Positions 11,401 to 22,400 of a stretch of DNA of 64,000 nt are shown here, in pieces. The first letter of the stretch is position 1. Every line of letters begins with the position of its first letter. The stretch comes from Lingula anatina. Lineage: Eukaryota > Brachiopoda > Lingulata > Lingulida > Lingulidae. The DNA is taken from positions 275,747 through 339,746 of the forward strand of contig NW_019776102.1 of the NCBI RefSeq assembly GCF_001039355.2. The letters run 5' to 3'. Both the position numbers and the translations under genes were made by a program. Below the pieces are notes generated by a model that saw only the letters and a list, made by a program, of their open reading frames with translations, was not told the DNA's origin and did not search any database.

Positions 11401-13252
11401 GCTACAAATTATGTTTGAGAACTTTGGGGTTCCATGCATGTACATCTCAGTTCAGGCAGTTCTGTCTCTGTATGCGTCAGGAAGAACAACAGGTAAGGGT
11501 GGTGTATGAAAAAGCCAGTTTCTTAAGTGATAAAAAAACTGTGGAAGGCTGTCTTAAGTATTAGTTAACAGAAATGATGTATATTTAATCATTTGTTAAC
11601 ACTGTGTTTTTTAATTTGGGTTGTATATTGGAATATGTTTAAGTACTTCATGTTTATTTAAGCATGCTGAAACAAACAGAAATGCCTCTCATTTTCTAAA
11701 CTGAATGATATTGAGAAAGAAATACTAATGCTGTATTCTTTTGTTTGAACAGGCGTTGTATTGGACTGTGGTGATGGCGTCAGTCATGTAGTTCCAGTGT
11801 ATGAAGGGTATTGCTTGCCACATGCTGTGCAGAGAATAGACTTAGCCGGCAGAGATCTCACACAGTATTTGATGAAGGTAAAATGGAATTAGTAGTGAGA
11901 AAAAGAGAACATTTTTCAGTAATGTCATACATTGTCATTTAAAGCTACAAGGTTTTTGACTTGGTGAAAGAGTGGGTAGTTACATACTGTATATGTTACA
12001 GCAGGGTAAATAATATATATGAAGAAGTCTTTGTTTCATTGGTATAATATGCTTTTAATAACTGTTTCAAGACCTCATGGTTCAGCATTGAAACTAACAA
12101 AAAGTGTACAAGTTAAACAATTTTTGTTACAGTACTTTTTATTTAACTGAAGTTATTTTGTTTTCACAGCTGCTTAATACATCAGGACACTGCTTCACTA
12201 CCACAGCAGAGACAGAGGTGGCCAGAGATATCAAAGAACAGTTGTGCTATGTAGCAGAGAATGTTGAAGTAGAAGAAAAGAAGCAGAGTAATGAGGAACA
12301 ATATACCATGCCTGATGGACGCATCATTGAACTTGCTTCTGAGAGATACAGGTAATGTGTCTGAACCAGGCGCTGATTTGAAAGGTTGCCAACAATACTT
12401 TTGTCAATTTATTACCATCTGAAATAGCTCTTAGCTATATTTATGGTCTTGTTGAAAAAAAATATATATAATAACAGCCCCTAAAAACTTTAAATATTAT
12501 ATTAATATAGAAACAAAACATAACAACAGATTTTTGAATTAACAAGGTTGAAATGTTGGTTCTTTTAGTTACATATCTCCTATTTTAATACTATAGATAT
12601 GGTTTGAAAATCTTGAGTACATATCATTGTATTATTTTCAGATGCCCAGAAATACTCTTCAAGCCTTCTTTGAGTGGGCGAGATCACGGTGGCATCCATG
12701 AAAGCCTCTATAATAGCATATATAAGTGTGACATGGACATCAGAAGAGAACTGCTCAGTAACATTGTGTTATCAGGTAAGATCCATTGACATTGGATAAA
12801 AAGCACTAATTACTGTTTAACACACTATTGAGCTATTAAGTGACCATGTGATTTTTTTAAAGTCAGTATGTGAAAAAAGAAATAGTAACTGGAAATCAGA
12901 CTCGGATCCTAAAAAATGTGTAGCTTACAGTCAGCAGATCAAGACTTTATTTTAATAACTTGTCACTCTTTCTTATCATGGTTATAAAACATAAGTATGA
13001 TCCTTCTGAACCCTTGCAGGAGGAACCACCATGCTTCCAGGGCTGAAAGAACGTCTGCTCAAAGAACTGAGTGACATGGTTCCAGCAGGTGTGAGTAACA
13101 GTATTAAAATCTCCAGTGTAGAGGACAGAAAGTATTCTGTTTGGCAAGGTGGTGTAGTGCTGGCCAGTTTGCCTGCATTCTTGGGAATGTGTGTTAACTA
13201 TCAAGAATATGAAGAATGTGGCCCACAGATAGTGCATCGGAAGTGTTTCTGA
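852..13252 (+). CDS. Spectrin-repeat protein fused in frame to a C-terminal actin domain (5' incomplete)
   Basis: Exons read on one open frame: 852-1012, 1400-1649, 1855-1983, 2235-2426 (a near-identical second set at 2981-3141, 3535-3784, 3994-4122, 4671-4862), then 5174-5406, 5663-6379, 6619-7521, 7771-7912, 8338-10173, and the actin exons 10657-10779, 10952-11077, 11297-11492, 11753-11877, 12170-12351, 12642-12775, 13020-13252 (stop TGA). Every junction keeps phase. The first exons give amphipathic helices rich in Q, E, L and K (for example [16 protein letters not shown]) like the spectrin repeats of SEC14/spectrin or Trio-type proteins. Residues from 5663 to 10173 are Ser/Lys/Glu-rich and probably disordered. 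The C-terminus is a full actin fold. With one copy of the duplicated exons the visible protein is about 1,890 aa. The fusion is inferred from phase-0 to phase-0 splicing (10173 to 10657) and the lack of any terminal exon or promoter between; two separate genes remain possible. The parent spectrin family is not identified with certainty. Confidence 0.72.
2497..2876. mobile_element. Candidate inserted element at the end of the left contig, cut by the N gap
   Basis: Homology between the two copies stops at about 2496, where the left copy continues with CCCCGTTCACACTACGC and GC-richer sequence not found after 4935. A short inverted match (TTCACACTAC near 2510 and GTAGTGTGAAC near 2572) lies inside. 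The abrupt break, different base composition and location beside the gap fit a repetitive insertion that stopped assembly. No complete termini or target duplication are visible, so the class is unknown. Confidence 0.4.
2878..4935 (+). repeat. Second copy of the duplicated segment, carrying an inserted transposon
   Basis: Contains exons 2981-3141, 3535-3784, 3994-4122 and 4671-4862, matching the first copy in length (161, 250, 129, 192 bp) and phase. It differs mainly by a 317-bp inverted-repeat element at 4313-4629 in the intron before the last of these exons. The homologous site in the first copy, near 2180-2195, is empty. Confidence 0.8.
4313..4629. mobile_element. Inverted-repeat transposon (MITE), 317 bp, with 5-bp target duplication
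   Basis: Begins CAGGCCTACCCAACTACC and ends with the inverse complement; the terminal inverted repeats run for roughly 105 bp and include a GGTGCCGAGTCTGG segment and CCCGTTTTCAAGGTGTGT. It is flanked by ATACT on both sides (4308-4312 and 4630-4634). The matching intron of the duplicated copy has an uninterrupted AAATGATACTGGAAAAC, giving a direct empty site. No coding capacity. A related longer copy lies at 60525-61076. The superfamily is not assigned; the termini do not match the usual CACWATG of Transib, which also makes 5-bp duplications. Confidence 0.92.
6571..6591. repeat. (AT)n microsatellite in an intron of the spectrin-actin gene
   Basis: About ten AT units directly upstream of the 3' splice site at 6618. 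No other feature. Confidence 0.8.
10657..13252 (+). other. Actin domain of the fusion gene, seven exons
   Basis: The domain begins [20 protein letters not shown] and ends IVHRKCF, the actin C-terminus. Nucleotide-binding and catalytic positions are kept: DNGSG with the following Lys (phosphate loop 1), the Gln in [11 protein letters not shown] (actin Gln137), DCGDGVSH (Asp154 and His161), the methylated-His context LEHG (His73), and SGGTTMLPG. Length is about 372 residues against 375 for actin. Differences: the DNase-I loop is about one residue shorter and rewritten ([12 protein letters not shown]), the acidic actin N-terminus is gone because the domain follows the linker directly, the segment near residue 230 is charged ([12 protein letters not shown]), and the hydrophobic-cleft stretch reads LGMCVN instead of QQMWIS. 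It is a conventional-actin relative rather than a distant ARP by these motifs. The fourth residue of MEK-IWHH marks a GC-AG intron (11078-11296). Confidence 0.93.
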
Positions 13253-15280
13253 AATCAGGACAGGTACAAGTTCTTTGAACTGTAATTGTTTGCCTACATG
13301 TTCTGAAGCATGCAGAAAGAAAATGCAACTAGGATAGAACAGCTGATATGTTTTAACATGTTGAGAAACAAAGTTAAAAATTATACAAAAATAAACACTA
13401 TACTTGAGTGAAATGCACCGAGACATAAATGTGAACTTGCCCAATAGGGACTACCGGAGGAATAATGGGGTGTTTTCTGGAGCCAGGAATTATCATCACA
13501 ATGGCCAGGGTATGTGCATCCAGACATTGCTCCAAGTGATATCAAGGCAAGCAGAGTTGAGCTTGGTGATGGATGTGACATATGGACCTCTAGTGTATGC
13601 TCCTACCTATGTGTGAGAAAGATGACCTCTGCCTGGATCTTCTACAAATATCATATTAAAACCTTAGTTGCGTGGTTTGCTCTGATGTTCTTGGGCATTT
13701 TAATATCTAAACAGCCCTTTAGCAGAGAGAGACCAGTGAATAGGCTTGCTAAATCGAGGAAACCAATTTTGCAATGTGTTATTTGCACAGTCCACTACAT
13801 TGACTGGTGCTATATTGATACACTTATCTGTCAGTCATATTTGTCATCAGTTGTGTTCATTTGATCAATTGTTTAGAGTATGTTTTAGAGGAAATATAAT
13901 TTATAAGCTTGTAGAATGTTGTGTCATGGTTATTATAGTGAAAAGATGATTTTCCCCTAAAAAATAAAGTAACTGTCATTCATTGTGCAGTGCATATGTA
14001 ACATCTTTGCAAGCAAGGGGCAGAGTCTCATAGCCTTGATGCTAGTAAAACTAGAGGCACAAAACTTATACCTTTTTGGTACTAAAATTACGATAAAAAC
14101 CCCATTGCATGTACTTAAAGTAGACTTTGATTGGTACTTTCAGTTTTCAATACGGAAATTATGACTGCATATTTTTCTCTGAGAGCAATGTCCTCTTTGT
14201 CTTCCCAGAGACATTTAAAGGGCTGGTTGATGTTGGTGTACCATCATAGTTCAAATATTTATAAGTTACAAGTTCTTGTATATGAAAGATCAAAATGATG
14301 TAAACTTCTTATTATTTAGTTATTATACTTGGGCATTAAGTTGAGCTTCTCAGTAGTTGCTAATGTTTCTTATTCCATCCAGTCAGATTTTTGAAAGAAA
14401 AACTATTTTACATAATATATCTGTGTTGAAAATAGAGAATCATCTTCCCTTCTTTATTTTTAAACTTTTGGGTTATTAAAGCTTATACATTGCACATTTT
14501 ATATTGCATTATACATGTACAAAAGCAGATCATGTTAATTATTGTATCATAAATGTTTTGTTTACATGCTAATTAGATATTTCAGATTTTTGTAATATTT
14601 TTATAGCAATATATATACATTTTACTCAAAGCTGTCACACTTTTACATTTTGATAAACATTTATGAAACTGTATGATCACTAAGTCAAAATATACGTGAT
14701 TATATTCATCTGAATTTTAACATAGTCAAAGATAGTTTCACATGTTTAATATAAACAAAATAAGAATACTCAAATTGTGATCACAAAGGCAAGTCTTATT
14801 TTTATCATATCATATTATTTTGATAAATGCAGTTTTAGAATAGGTTGAGTACATCTACAAAAGATGTTAAAGAAATTCTGATTACTCCATCCTAGAAATG
14901 TTGCAACCTTGCCTGTCAGATACCATCTTTGTTACAATATTTCTTTTTCCATATGCTTTATTTCTTCTTTATTGAATCTTTATTCCCGTCTTTATGAATC
15001 CTTGGTGATTTTGTGCCTGAAAAATAAACAAATAAAGTAGATAAATATTCAATTTTGTGCCTGAAAAATGAACAAATAAAGTACATAAATGTTCATCATT
15101 TCTACTGTTTACATTCAGACTGTTTGAATTTTTTATTTTTTTTTTTTCATTTTTGACAAATTTTGTCTTTAGATACAATATCCCCTACATTAACGGCAGC
15201 AAAATATCAAAAAGTGATCTTTTAGTTATCTGAACCCGTCATTCAACTATATTTTAAAATGGCACTTTCTTAACCTACTC
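13253..15280. other. 3' region between two convergent genes
   Basis: Follows the actin stop codon. An AATAAA signal at 13963-13968 probably ends the upstream transcript, making a 3' UTR of about 700 bp. The rest is AT-rich. A 35-bp segment TTTTGTGCCTGAAAAATRAA is repeated at about 15010 and 15051. TTTATT motifs near 14957 could serve as the reverse-strand poly(A) signal of the next gene. No coding region is supported. Confidence 0.6.
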
Positions 15281-17753
15281 CTACTGGAAAAGTGAAATAT
15301 TAAATTGCTTACTTGGCAGTATGTATATGGGAGTCTCAATAGCAGACTGGCAAACTGTGCCATTTGCATTGCTTGGAATGGTAGGTCTGCTTCTCCTGAT
15401 CACAGGGCTCGGTTTCCTCTTCAAATGGCAATTTTGCACCTCTTTATCAGTTGGCACTGCCTTATCAGTTGATGTCACCTTATCTAATAGTGTAGCTGAA
15501 ATATCTGGCACAGAACAGGACTGTATTGTTTGAGAGGATGGTGACTTTGGACAGGTCATTTTGTTTTGAATTAGGAACTGGATATCATGACTACTTGTGC
15601 CAGAAGCAGATGTGACACTCTCTGATGTTGCTGTTTGACTCTAATAATGACAAATAAAAAAAGGTCAAGATAATTTTTCTGACATGTACATCAATGCAAC
15701 TATTAAAAAAAAGAATAAACAAAAACTTATCAGCTGTTGCAATTTGGATAATAAATTCGTCATTTAATATAACAATAGATGTTAGCAGTATTTGTGTATG
15801 GCAACATTCATGCTATCCTTATTATTTCATGTTTATTGCAAATGAGTGCTACAGAATTCCCAACCTTCTTGTCTTTTTTCATTGCTGAGTTTCTATAATT
15901 TAGCACCCAAGAGTTTGACACCCTATGATAGCATGGTTGAATGGTTGCACCATGACGGACATCAATACACTTCAGTCCTGCCTTTGATATCTGTCTGTGA
16001 TGGCTGACAGAAAATCCTGGCAGAGGCTGTCTGTTTTTCTGTTTTGATGTATAATTTTCCCTATGGAAACATTCAAGATAGTAAAACTTCTTGAGATACC
16101 ACTATTTAACAAGGTTTACTAATTTTTTGAAACAAAATACATTTTTCTTGGTTTCTTTTTTTCTCTTTTAAATAAAAACAGACAATATACAGTGAAATAA
16201 ATATGAAGTATTACCTCCTATACTGTGCTATGTACTGTCTTGGATTTCTATAATGGTGAAATTCATAGTCTACAGGGGTGCTAGGGGGAACAATTGGATT
16301 CTTTCTGCCAAAAGAACCATTTAGGGACCGTGCACTTCCAGACCTGGATGATGACTTGGAGCTGGAATCAATTTTCTTGGCTACAGACCTCCTAAATTTC
16401 TGGTCGCAATCAGTTTGGGGGTCACTGTATGAATAAATCCTCCATGTATTTACTCTGGGTAAATGTCTGTGATTGCACACGCTCCAACCTGAAATGTCCT
16501 GTAATAGAGACATTGCAGGGTAAACTGGCAATTCAAACATGAGAGTATTATTTATATTAATTGAATGCATGTCATAAATGAAGTGATTTACTTTGTTAAA
16601 AATTCCAAAAGGTAAAAAGTGATTTTGTATTAATTTATGAAAACAATAATTATAAGTATTTTAAAATAATAAGCTTTTAAGCTGTTATCTATATTGTATA
16701 TGTATTTTATGAATATAAAAATGCTACAAAAGTAACACCAAATGCTGAAATGGATAGAGACAAGCCTTCATACTTTCATAATCTCTTTACGCACCATATA
16801 GCCTGTGCTGTTTACTAAATTCCAAGTGCTTTCCAATTTTACATCATTTCTTCGCAAAGAATCCAAACAACATTCAGTACAGTTTTTGTCATGTAATGAC
16901 TGGTCATCGTCGTCAGCTAGTTTCAGAGTCTGTGTAGCGTAATCATCAAAAGATAGTTTAAAGAGGCAGGTAATGCTATATGGGTTGATCTTTTGATACA
17001 TTTCTATAAGTCTTCCCCTCAGCTTCTGAGACTGATCTTAAGTAAATAAGTGATAAACTATTAGTGAAAAGAAGGCAAACAGAGGAGCAAACTGTGTTTG
17101 AATGATGTTTTTAAATAACAGGTATTCAAGAGCGGGTAATTTAAAAATACTTTTTACAGCAACGGTATTAAAAATATTTCAATCACCAACTGAAAACAAA
17201 AATATATTACAATAGCAATATGTCACAAAATGTCTGAAAATCATACAAAAACCTCAAATATTTGTTCAAAAGAAGAAATATATAACTAAACAATTACAAT
17301 TTTAATTAAAATTAGCAAATGTTTCAAGTTTTATCAGCATTGTATTTTTTTTATATCTCCCCCCCCCCCAAAAAAAAAAAAAAATTGTAGAAGTCATTTT
17401 AATATAAAACATTTCTGCATGAATTGGTAATTAAAACATTAATAACAAGTGTTATAATACTAATAATTAAAAATAATAAAATCATATAAAAAATTTAGTC
17501 TCACAAAAATTTAATCTAGATTTCTCTCTATCATACATGTCATTACAAAATTTTAAAACAATTATCGGAGATGGTTTTTTGAAAAAAGTCATGAAAATTA
17601 TACGGCGTAAAAAACGACAGTGATAAATAACATGGATAGATAAATTTTAATGAATTACTAAATAAAATACACAAAACATTAAAAAAAGTTTCCCATTCAT
17701 TTTAAGTTGTTCTGGTTCTAAAACGTAAACATTGCGAACAAGTTACCACTCAT
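15281..17753 (-). CDS. Unrecognised protein of about 303 aa, four exons
   Basis: Reverse-strand exons in transcription order: 17753-17747 (start codon plus four bases), 17036-16774, 16498-16215, 15638-15281 (stop TAG). Junction phases agree (1, 0, 2), and each boundary has GT and AG. The first part reads MSD-QSQKLRGRLIEMYQK and continues as a folded-looking segment with several Cys (NCTECCLDSLRR) and Trp (ESTWNLVN, ISGWSVCNHRHLPRVNTW). The middle is Ser/Arg-rich (SSSKSSSRSGSARSLNG) followed by an aromatic motif (DYEFHHYRNPRQYIAQY); the last exon is polar and low in structure. I do not recognise the family. The seven-base first coding exon is the least certain part: it rests on phase and a good donor only. 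The gene starts head to head with PURA, about 340 bp away. Confidence 0.6.
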
Positions 17754-18095
17754 GGCACACTTCGTTTCACCCATGCAACAACTTGACCTACTTAGAACAA
17801 AAACAGAAGCAACCAATCAAATTTTAGAATTACTTGGCCTATTTAATTTTTTAATCTCTTGTCATTTTGAAATGATTAAGCAAAATAAATAATTATCGCA
17901 ATTTATTTAGATGATAATTCCATATTTTTCTTCTTTAATTTTATTTTATTATTACATCTTCGAAAAAACATTCAATTGGATACATCAAGTGTTATTTTCA
18001 TTACAAAAGCATACAAACATGGGATTTGAGAGTAGCTTATGAATAATTCAGGAGTTTCAGAAGGAGGCCAGCGATTGCGGAGGAAGGGCAGAATC
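17754..18095. promoter_or_regulatory. Putative bidirectional promoter between the unknown gene (-) and PURA (+)
   Basis: The two inferred start codons are 342 bp apart and point away from each other. The interval holds AT-rich sequence with a GC-richer part next to the PURA start (GCGATTGCGGAGGAAGGG near 18071). No TATA box or well-known factor motif stands out. The call depends on the two inferred first exons. Confidence 0.4.
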
Positions 18096-19337
18096 ATGTC
18101 GGATCGAGAGAGTGATGAGCAGCAGCAGGTGCAGGGTAGAGGTAACAGCATTGAACAAACGCACTTATACAAATAACATGGTCCCTTGTTCCCCACATTC
18201 GCCTCAGTTATATGATTTTGCCTGCCACGCATGCTTGACAATCCTGTTATATATGTTGGGTGGTCACTTCTTGCGTTGCGGTGTCCAAGTTGGACCCTGG
18301 TCCTGGGGTGAACAGTTTGACAGCTGGTGACAGCTGTTTTTTACAAAGCCCCCTTGCTTATCATCTGATAACCTGATATGTAAGTTTTCTTAATAATATA
18401 ACATGCGTAGTATCATTAAAGTATATGTTTAATTGAAACGTTGTTGTTGCTGTCAATTGCATCTGTACCTAAATCAAAATGGCGTTCAAGAGTTTGTTTG
18501 TGCATAAATTACAAGCATGCTTTAGGTATATTTGTCTAATTAACTGTTGCATTAGACAGTGTGATGCAGATGATAAGATTCTACATAAATATTAAATGGG
18601 AAACATGAAACATACACTTGTCACACATGTTATATACCAAGCATCATATAAAGGTTGAGCATACTGTCACTGTGAGAATTTGACAGGAGGGGGATTTGGT
18701 AGACTTCTGTTGTTGCAGTGACTGATAACTCGCCTATACGTTTGTTGTGTTATTGAGGAGACTTGTTATGTTTTAAAGTAGATTGCCAGTATGACGAGAG
18801 TACAAGCATAGATATAGGAACACTGTGTAAATGATGATGTTTATGAGGGATCACAATATGCTTTTAAACTATTTGTGTGAATGGAAAACAGTGCAATTCA
18901 TTTCTCTTAAATATTGAGATAGTCTCCTCAGTTAAACCCATGGTGGGGTTTGGGTTAAAATATTTTTGGAGTTTTGTGGTTAAAAGGGATGGTGACTCTA
19001 ATTTGCTGATGTATTGCTTGCAAAATTTGTTTTATTTTGACATTCAATTTGTGGTCACCTTGAATTGAGAAAGGAGTGTGAATGACTAACTTAAAAACTA
19101 TCCATGTGTACTTTAAAACATTTGCTGATCAGATTTGTACCAGGAGGCACATGCTTGGACAATTTTGAGAGCCATGCCTTAGTACATGTAGATGATCCAA
19201 ACAATAGCATATAGTAACATACATTGAAAGTGAAATCAATGAAGTTGAGCAAAAAAATTTATGTTAAACTAGTGGCAAAGACCGTATGTTTTAAGTTATA
19301 GATAAAATGGTTTCACTCAAGTACATTACTTGTGCAC

Positions 19338-19417
<80 letters not shown>

Positions 19418-22400
19418 CTTTGAGTGATTAGATTCAATATAGCTTTAATGGACTAGTGTAATCTAAATACAAGTACTACTACAGTTGTATACCTTTGTGG
19501 ATCAGTTGGGCATGTTAAATTGTCATTGAATTTTTCTAACAGAGTGGATTATTAGCATTACATAGTGTAAAACAGCTGCAGGTGTGCATTTCTTCTTCAT
19601 TTATTGCAAGGCCATCCACTATCACCCTGAGCTTCAGAGATAACTTGACACTAACCTCTTCACTATTAGCCTATCTTAATCGTGTCAAGTTACCTCTGAC
19701 GAAAATAGTTTGACCTAGTTTATATAAGCCAATCGAATCCATGTTTCAAAATTTTTCACCAAAGTTTGGTGAAAACGCTGATTGGTTGACCGTCAATCGG
19801 CAATCCTCGGCTGATTCCGCAAGCTCCATACTAACAACATAGTTATTGTCGAGTGCGGAGACATCCGAGTAGTTCCGAGTGCATAACCGTACACAAAGAA
19901 AGCATGGAGTATATCAGAATTGAAACCAGAGCAGTTTGATGCCCTGCATAATTATCTACTGAGGGATGATGTATTTTGCGTGCTGCCCACAGGTTACGGC
20001 AAGTCCCTGATATTCAGCCTTATCTTTGATTGGTCCGGATTTGAACAAAGCGCGCTTTGACTCGTTCGCGTTCATTGGCTAGATCGTTCAATGAGTCATT
20101 GAGTGCGGGCTTTAAATTTGATTGGCGGGCGGCGGAGGCAATCGAATGTGGTCAGAGGTAACTTGACACGATGAAGATAGGCTAATAGTGAAGAGGTTAG
20201 TGTCAAGTTATCTCTGAAGCTCAGGGTGTCCACTATGGGATCACCATAGTTTTTAAATCTCTGAATATTGATAGGAATAACCACAGGGATCTTTTATTTA
20301 GTCAGCTTGATTAGGGAGTGGATTTATAACCATGGTTGAACTGATTTTAAGTCCTGTTAATACTTATTTAAAGTAACTATGTATGAGCTGTATATAGGTT
20401 GTGCTGTATAACTTATTAAAGTGACAGTGAGTTCTTGTAGTCCTGTCAACCATGGCGTTTTGAAAAAGAACGAGTTGATACTTTCTGTGATACAACATCA
20501 TCAAGCCTTGTTTTGATGGGCTTACTGAAAATTGCAATTGATAGAATGTGGTTTTAGCTATCTCAATTTGGAATAGAGGGGGAGGGGGTGATATGCAGAA
20601 TTTTCTATTAAATTTTGGTTTTTATATCTTTGGAAGATCTTTCTCTGTCAAATGAGATTAAATTATCTAATTTATGATCTTTATGTGATGTAGAAGAATG
20701 CAAGGTCTTATTTTTGAAAAATGTTGGTCTGGTGGTACATGTGGGATTTTTGGTTTTTGTGTTACATTTTCTTCATTTTATTATTATTTTATTTTTTTAT
20801 TTATTTTCTTTTTTGAAGATAGGCTGTAGATATGTTCCAAAAGCATATTATGTCCTTTTAGAATGATGAAGTTTATATATCTGCTGAAAGAAAAAAAAAA
20901 ACTGCAGGAAATGAAAATGCAAGGAATGCATATGAATGTTCACGTGTCTTAAGGCAAATTAAAGGAAAAAGTACTAAAAGGACAGTTGTGAGTTTGTAAC
21001 ACCATTCTGTAGAGTCACGATCCAGGTAAAGGATAGAAAATGATGGTGCTAGGGAAATTTGTTAATTTCTGTTTCTCAACCCTCTCACTTTTGTGCCAAA
21101 ATTGCATGTTGTCTATAAGTTGTGTTTAAAAGAAAGAAAAATAATAATAATATAAAAGTTGGAATAGATGCAGACAGGGGTTATGGATATAAGCAAAGTA
21201 TAGAGTCCTGCTATTCCACAGATTAAAGTATAAAAATATTTGATTACTAACATTGGGTTTGTATCATTTTTTAACTTAATTTTAATTACTGTAGGTACAT
21301 TATATCCTTTATAAAAACCAGCCTTTAAATTTGAACCCATATTTCAGCTAGTCTGTACGTCATTTGGGATGCAGCACTATATTCTCTATGGGGGCTCTGT
21401 GTCAGTTTGTTCTGCGTAGAAGATTTATATACTTTTAAAACAGCTATTATGATATATATATTTGAACGTTGCTTTATGAGTATGGGTTTTAACTCGAGAT
21501 TTAAAATTATATAAATGTTCTGGAAGGAGAAGATATCTGAATGAACAAGATAATTTATTTTCTGATACAATCAAGTTATGCCTTTGTATAGCACATACTT
21601 GGACAGTGAGGGTTGTTCCATAGCGTTGAGCACTTGTTGATGATGGTAGCCATATACCATTTCACATTCAAGAGGGCATGTGTACCTGTCTTCCATTGTT
21701 TTGTCTAAAAAGGAGCCACACCCAACCTCCAGATTTTTTGGCAGAGATTTATAAAATACCATGTGGAACAGATGGACATGCATTCCCATTGAAAGGAGAC
21801 TGATATGTTTTGGACTTCTAAATCTGCAGACACAGGGATTTTGTCTCAAGATAAATTAGCTCTATGCTGCAGCAAACATATATCTCAAGATAAATAGTTA
21901 TTTAGGGTGGATACGAGCAGAGGTCAAAAGAAAACAAAGATATTCATGATTTGCTCTATCTGCACATTGGATTATGCAATGTTGTTTGGCAATGTTTGTG
22001 TCATCATGTTTTCTGTTCGTCATGTTGCAAATGTCAGTGCAGAGGCCTTAATATTTTTGACATGGAATGGAACTTTTTATGTATTTTCCGATGTACAAAA
22101 TTTAGGCTGCTGCTGTTTCTCTATTCATATGTGTCTAAACAAGACATGACTGTTTTCATACAATTCATGACAAATTTGACAATTATGGCATTGGAATCTC
22201 ATGCCCAGAATTTGTGATATATGTCCTATTATGAGTGTTTAAAGGGCTTGAAGGCATGGGAGGCTAACCAGCGACATGGGATACTCCTTGAAATCAGATT
22301 CTGGTTGCATTTTAATACTTTTACCTTAATACCTAATGTCAGATACGCCACAATCACCCTTCATTTATCCAATACACTGTATCCAAAGGTAATTATTGAT

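Noticed and set aside
12947-13444. Reverse-strand ORF of 165 codons over the last actin exon
   Set aside because: Shadow of the actin exon 13020-13252 and its UTR; no independent signal.
13404-13616. Forward ORF of 70 codons after the actin stop
   Set aside because: Downstream of a proper actin C-terminus (HRKCF, stop), upstream of the poly(A) signal at 13963; best read as 3' UTR.
21951-22217. Cys/His-rich frame resembling a zinc-binding domain
   Set aside because: Cysteine spacing fits no known RING or zinc-finger pattern and the frame is inside PURA intron 1 without splice sites.
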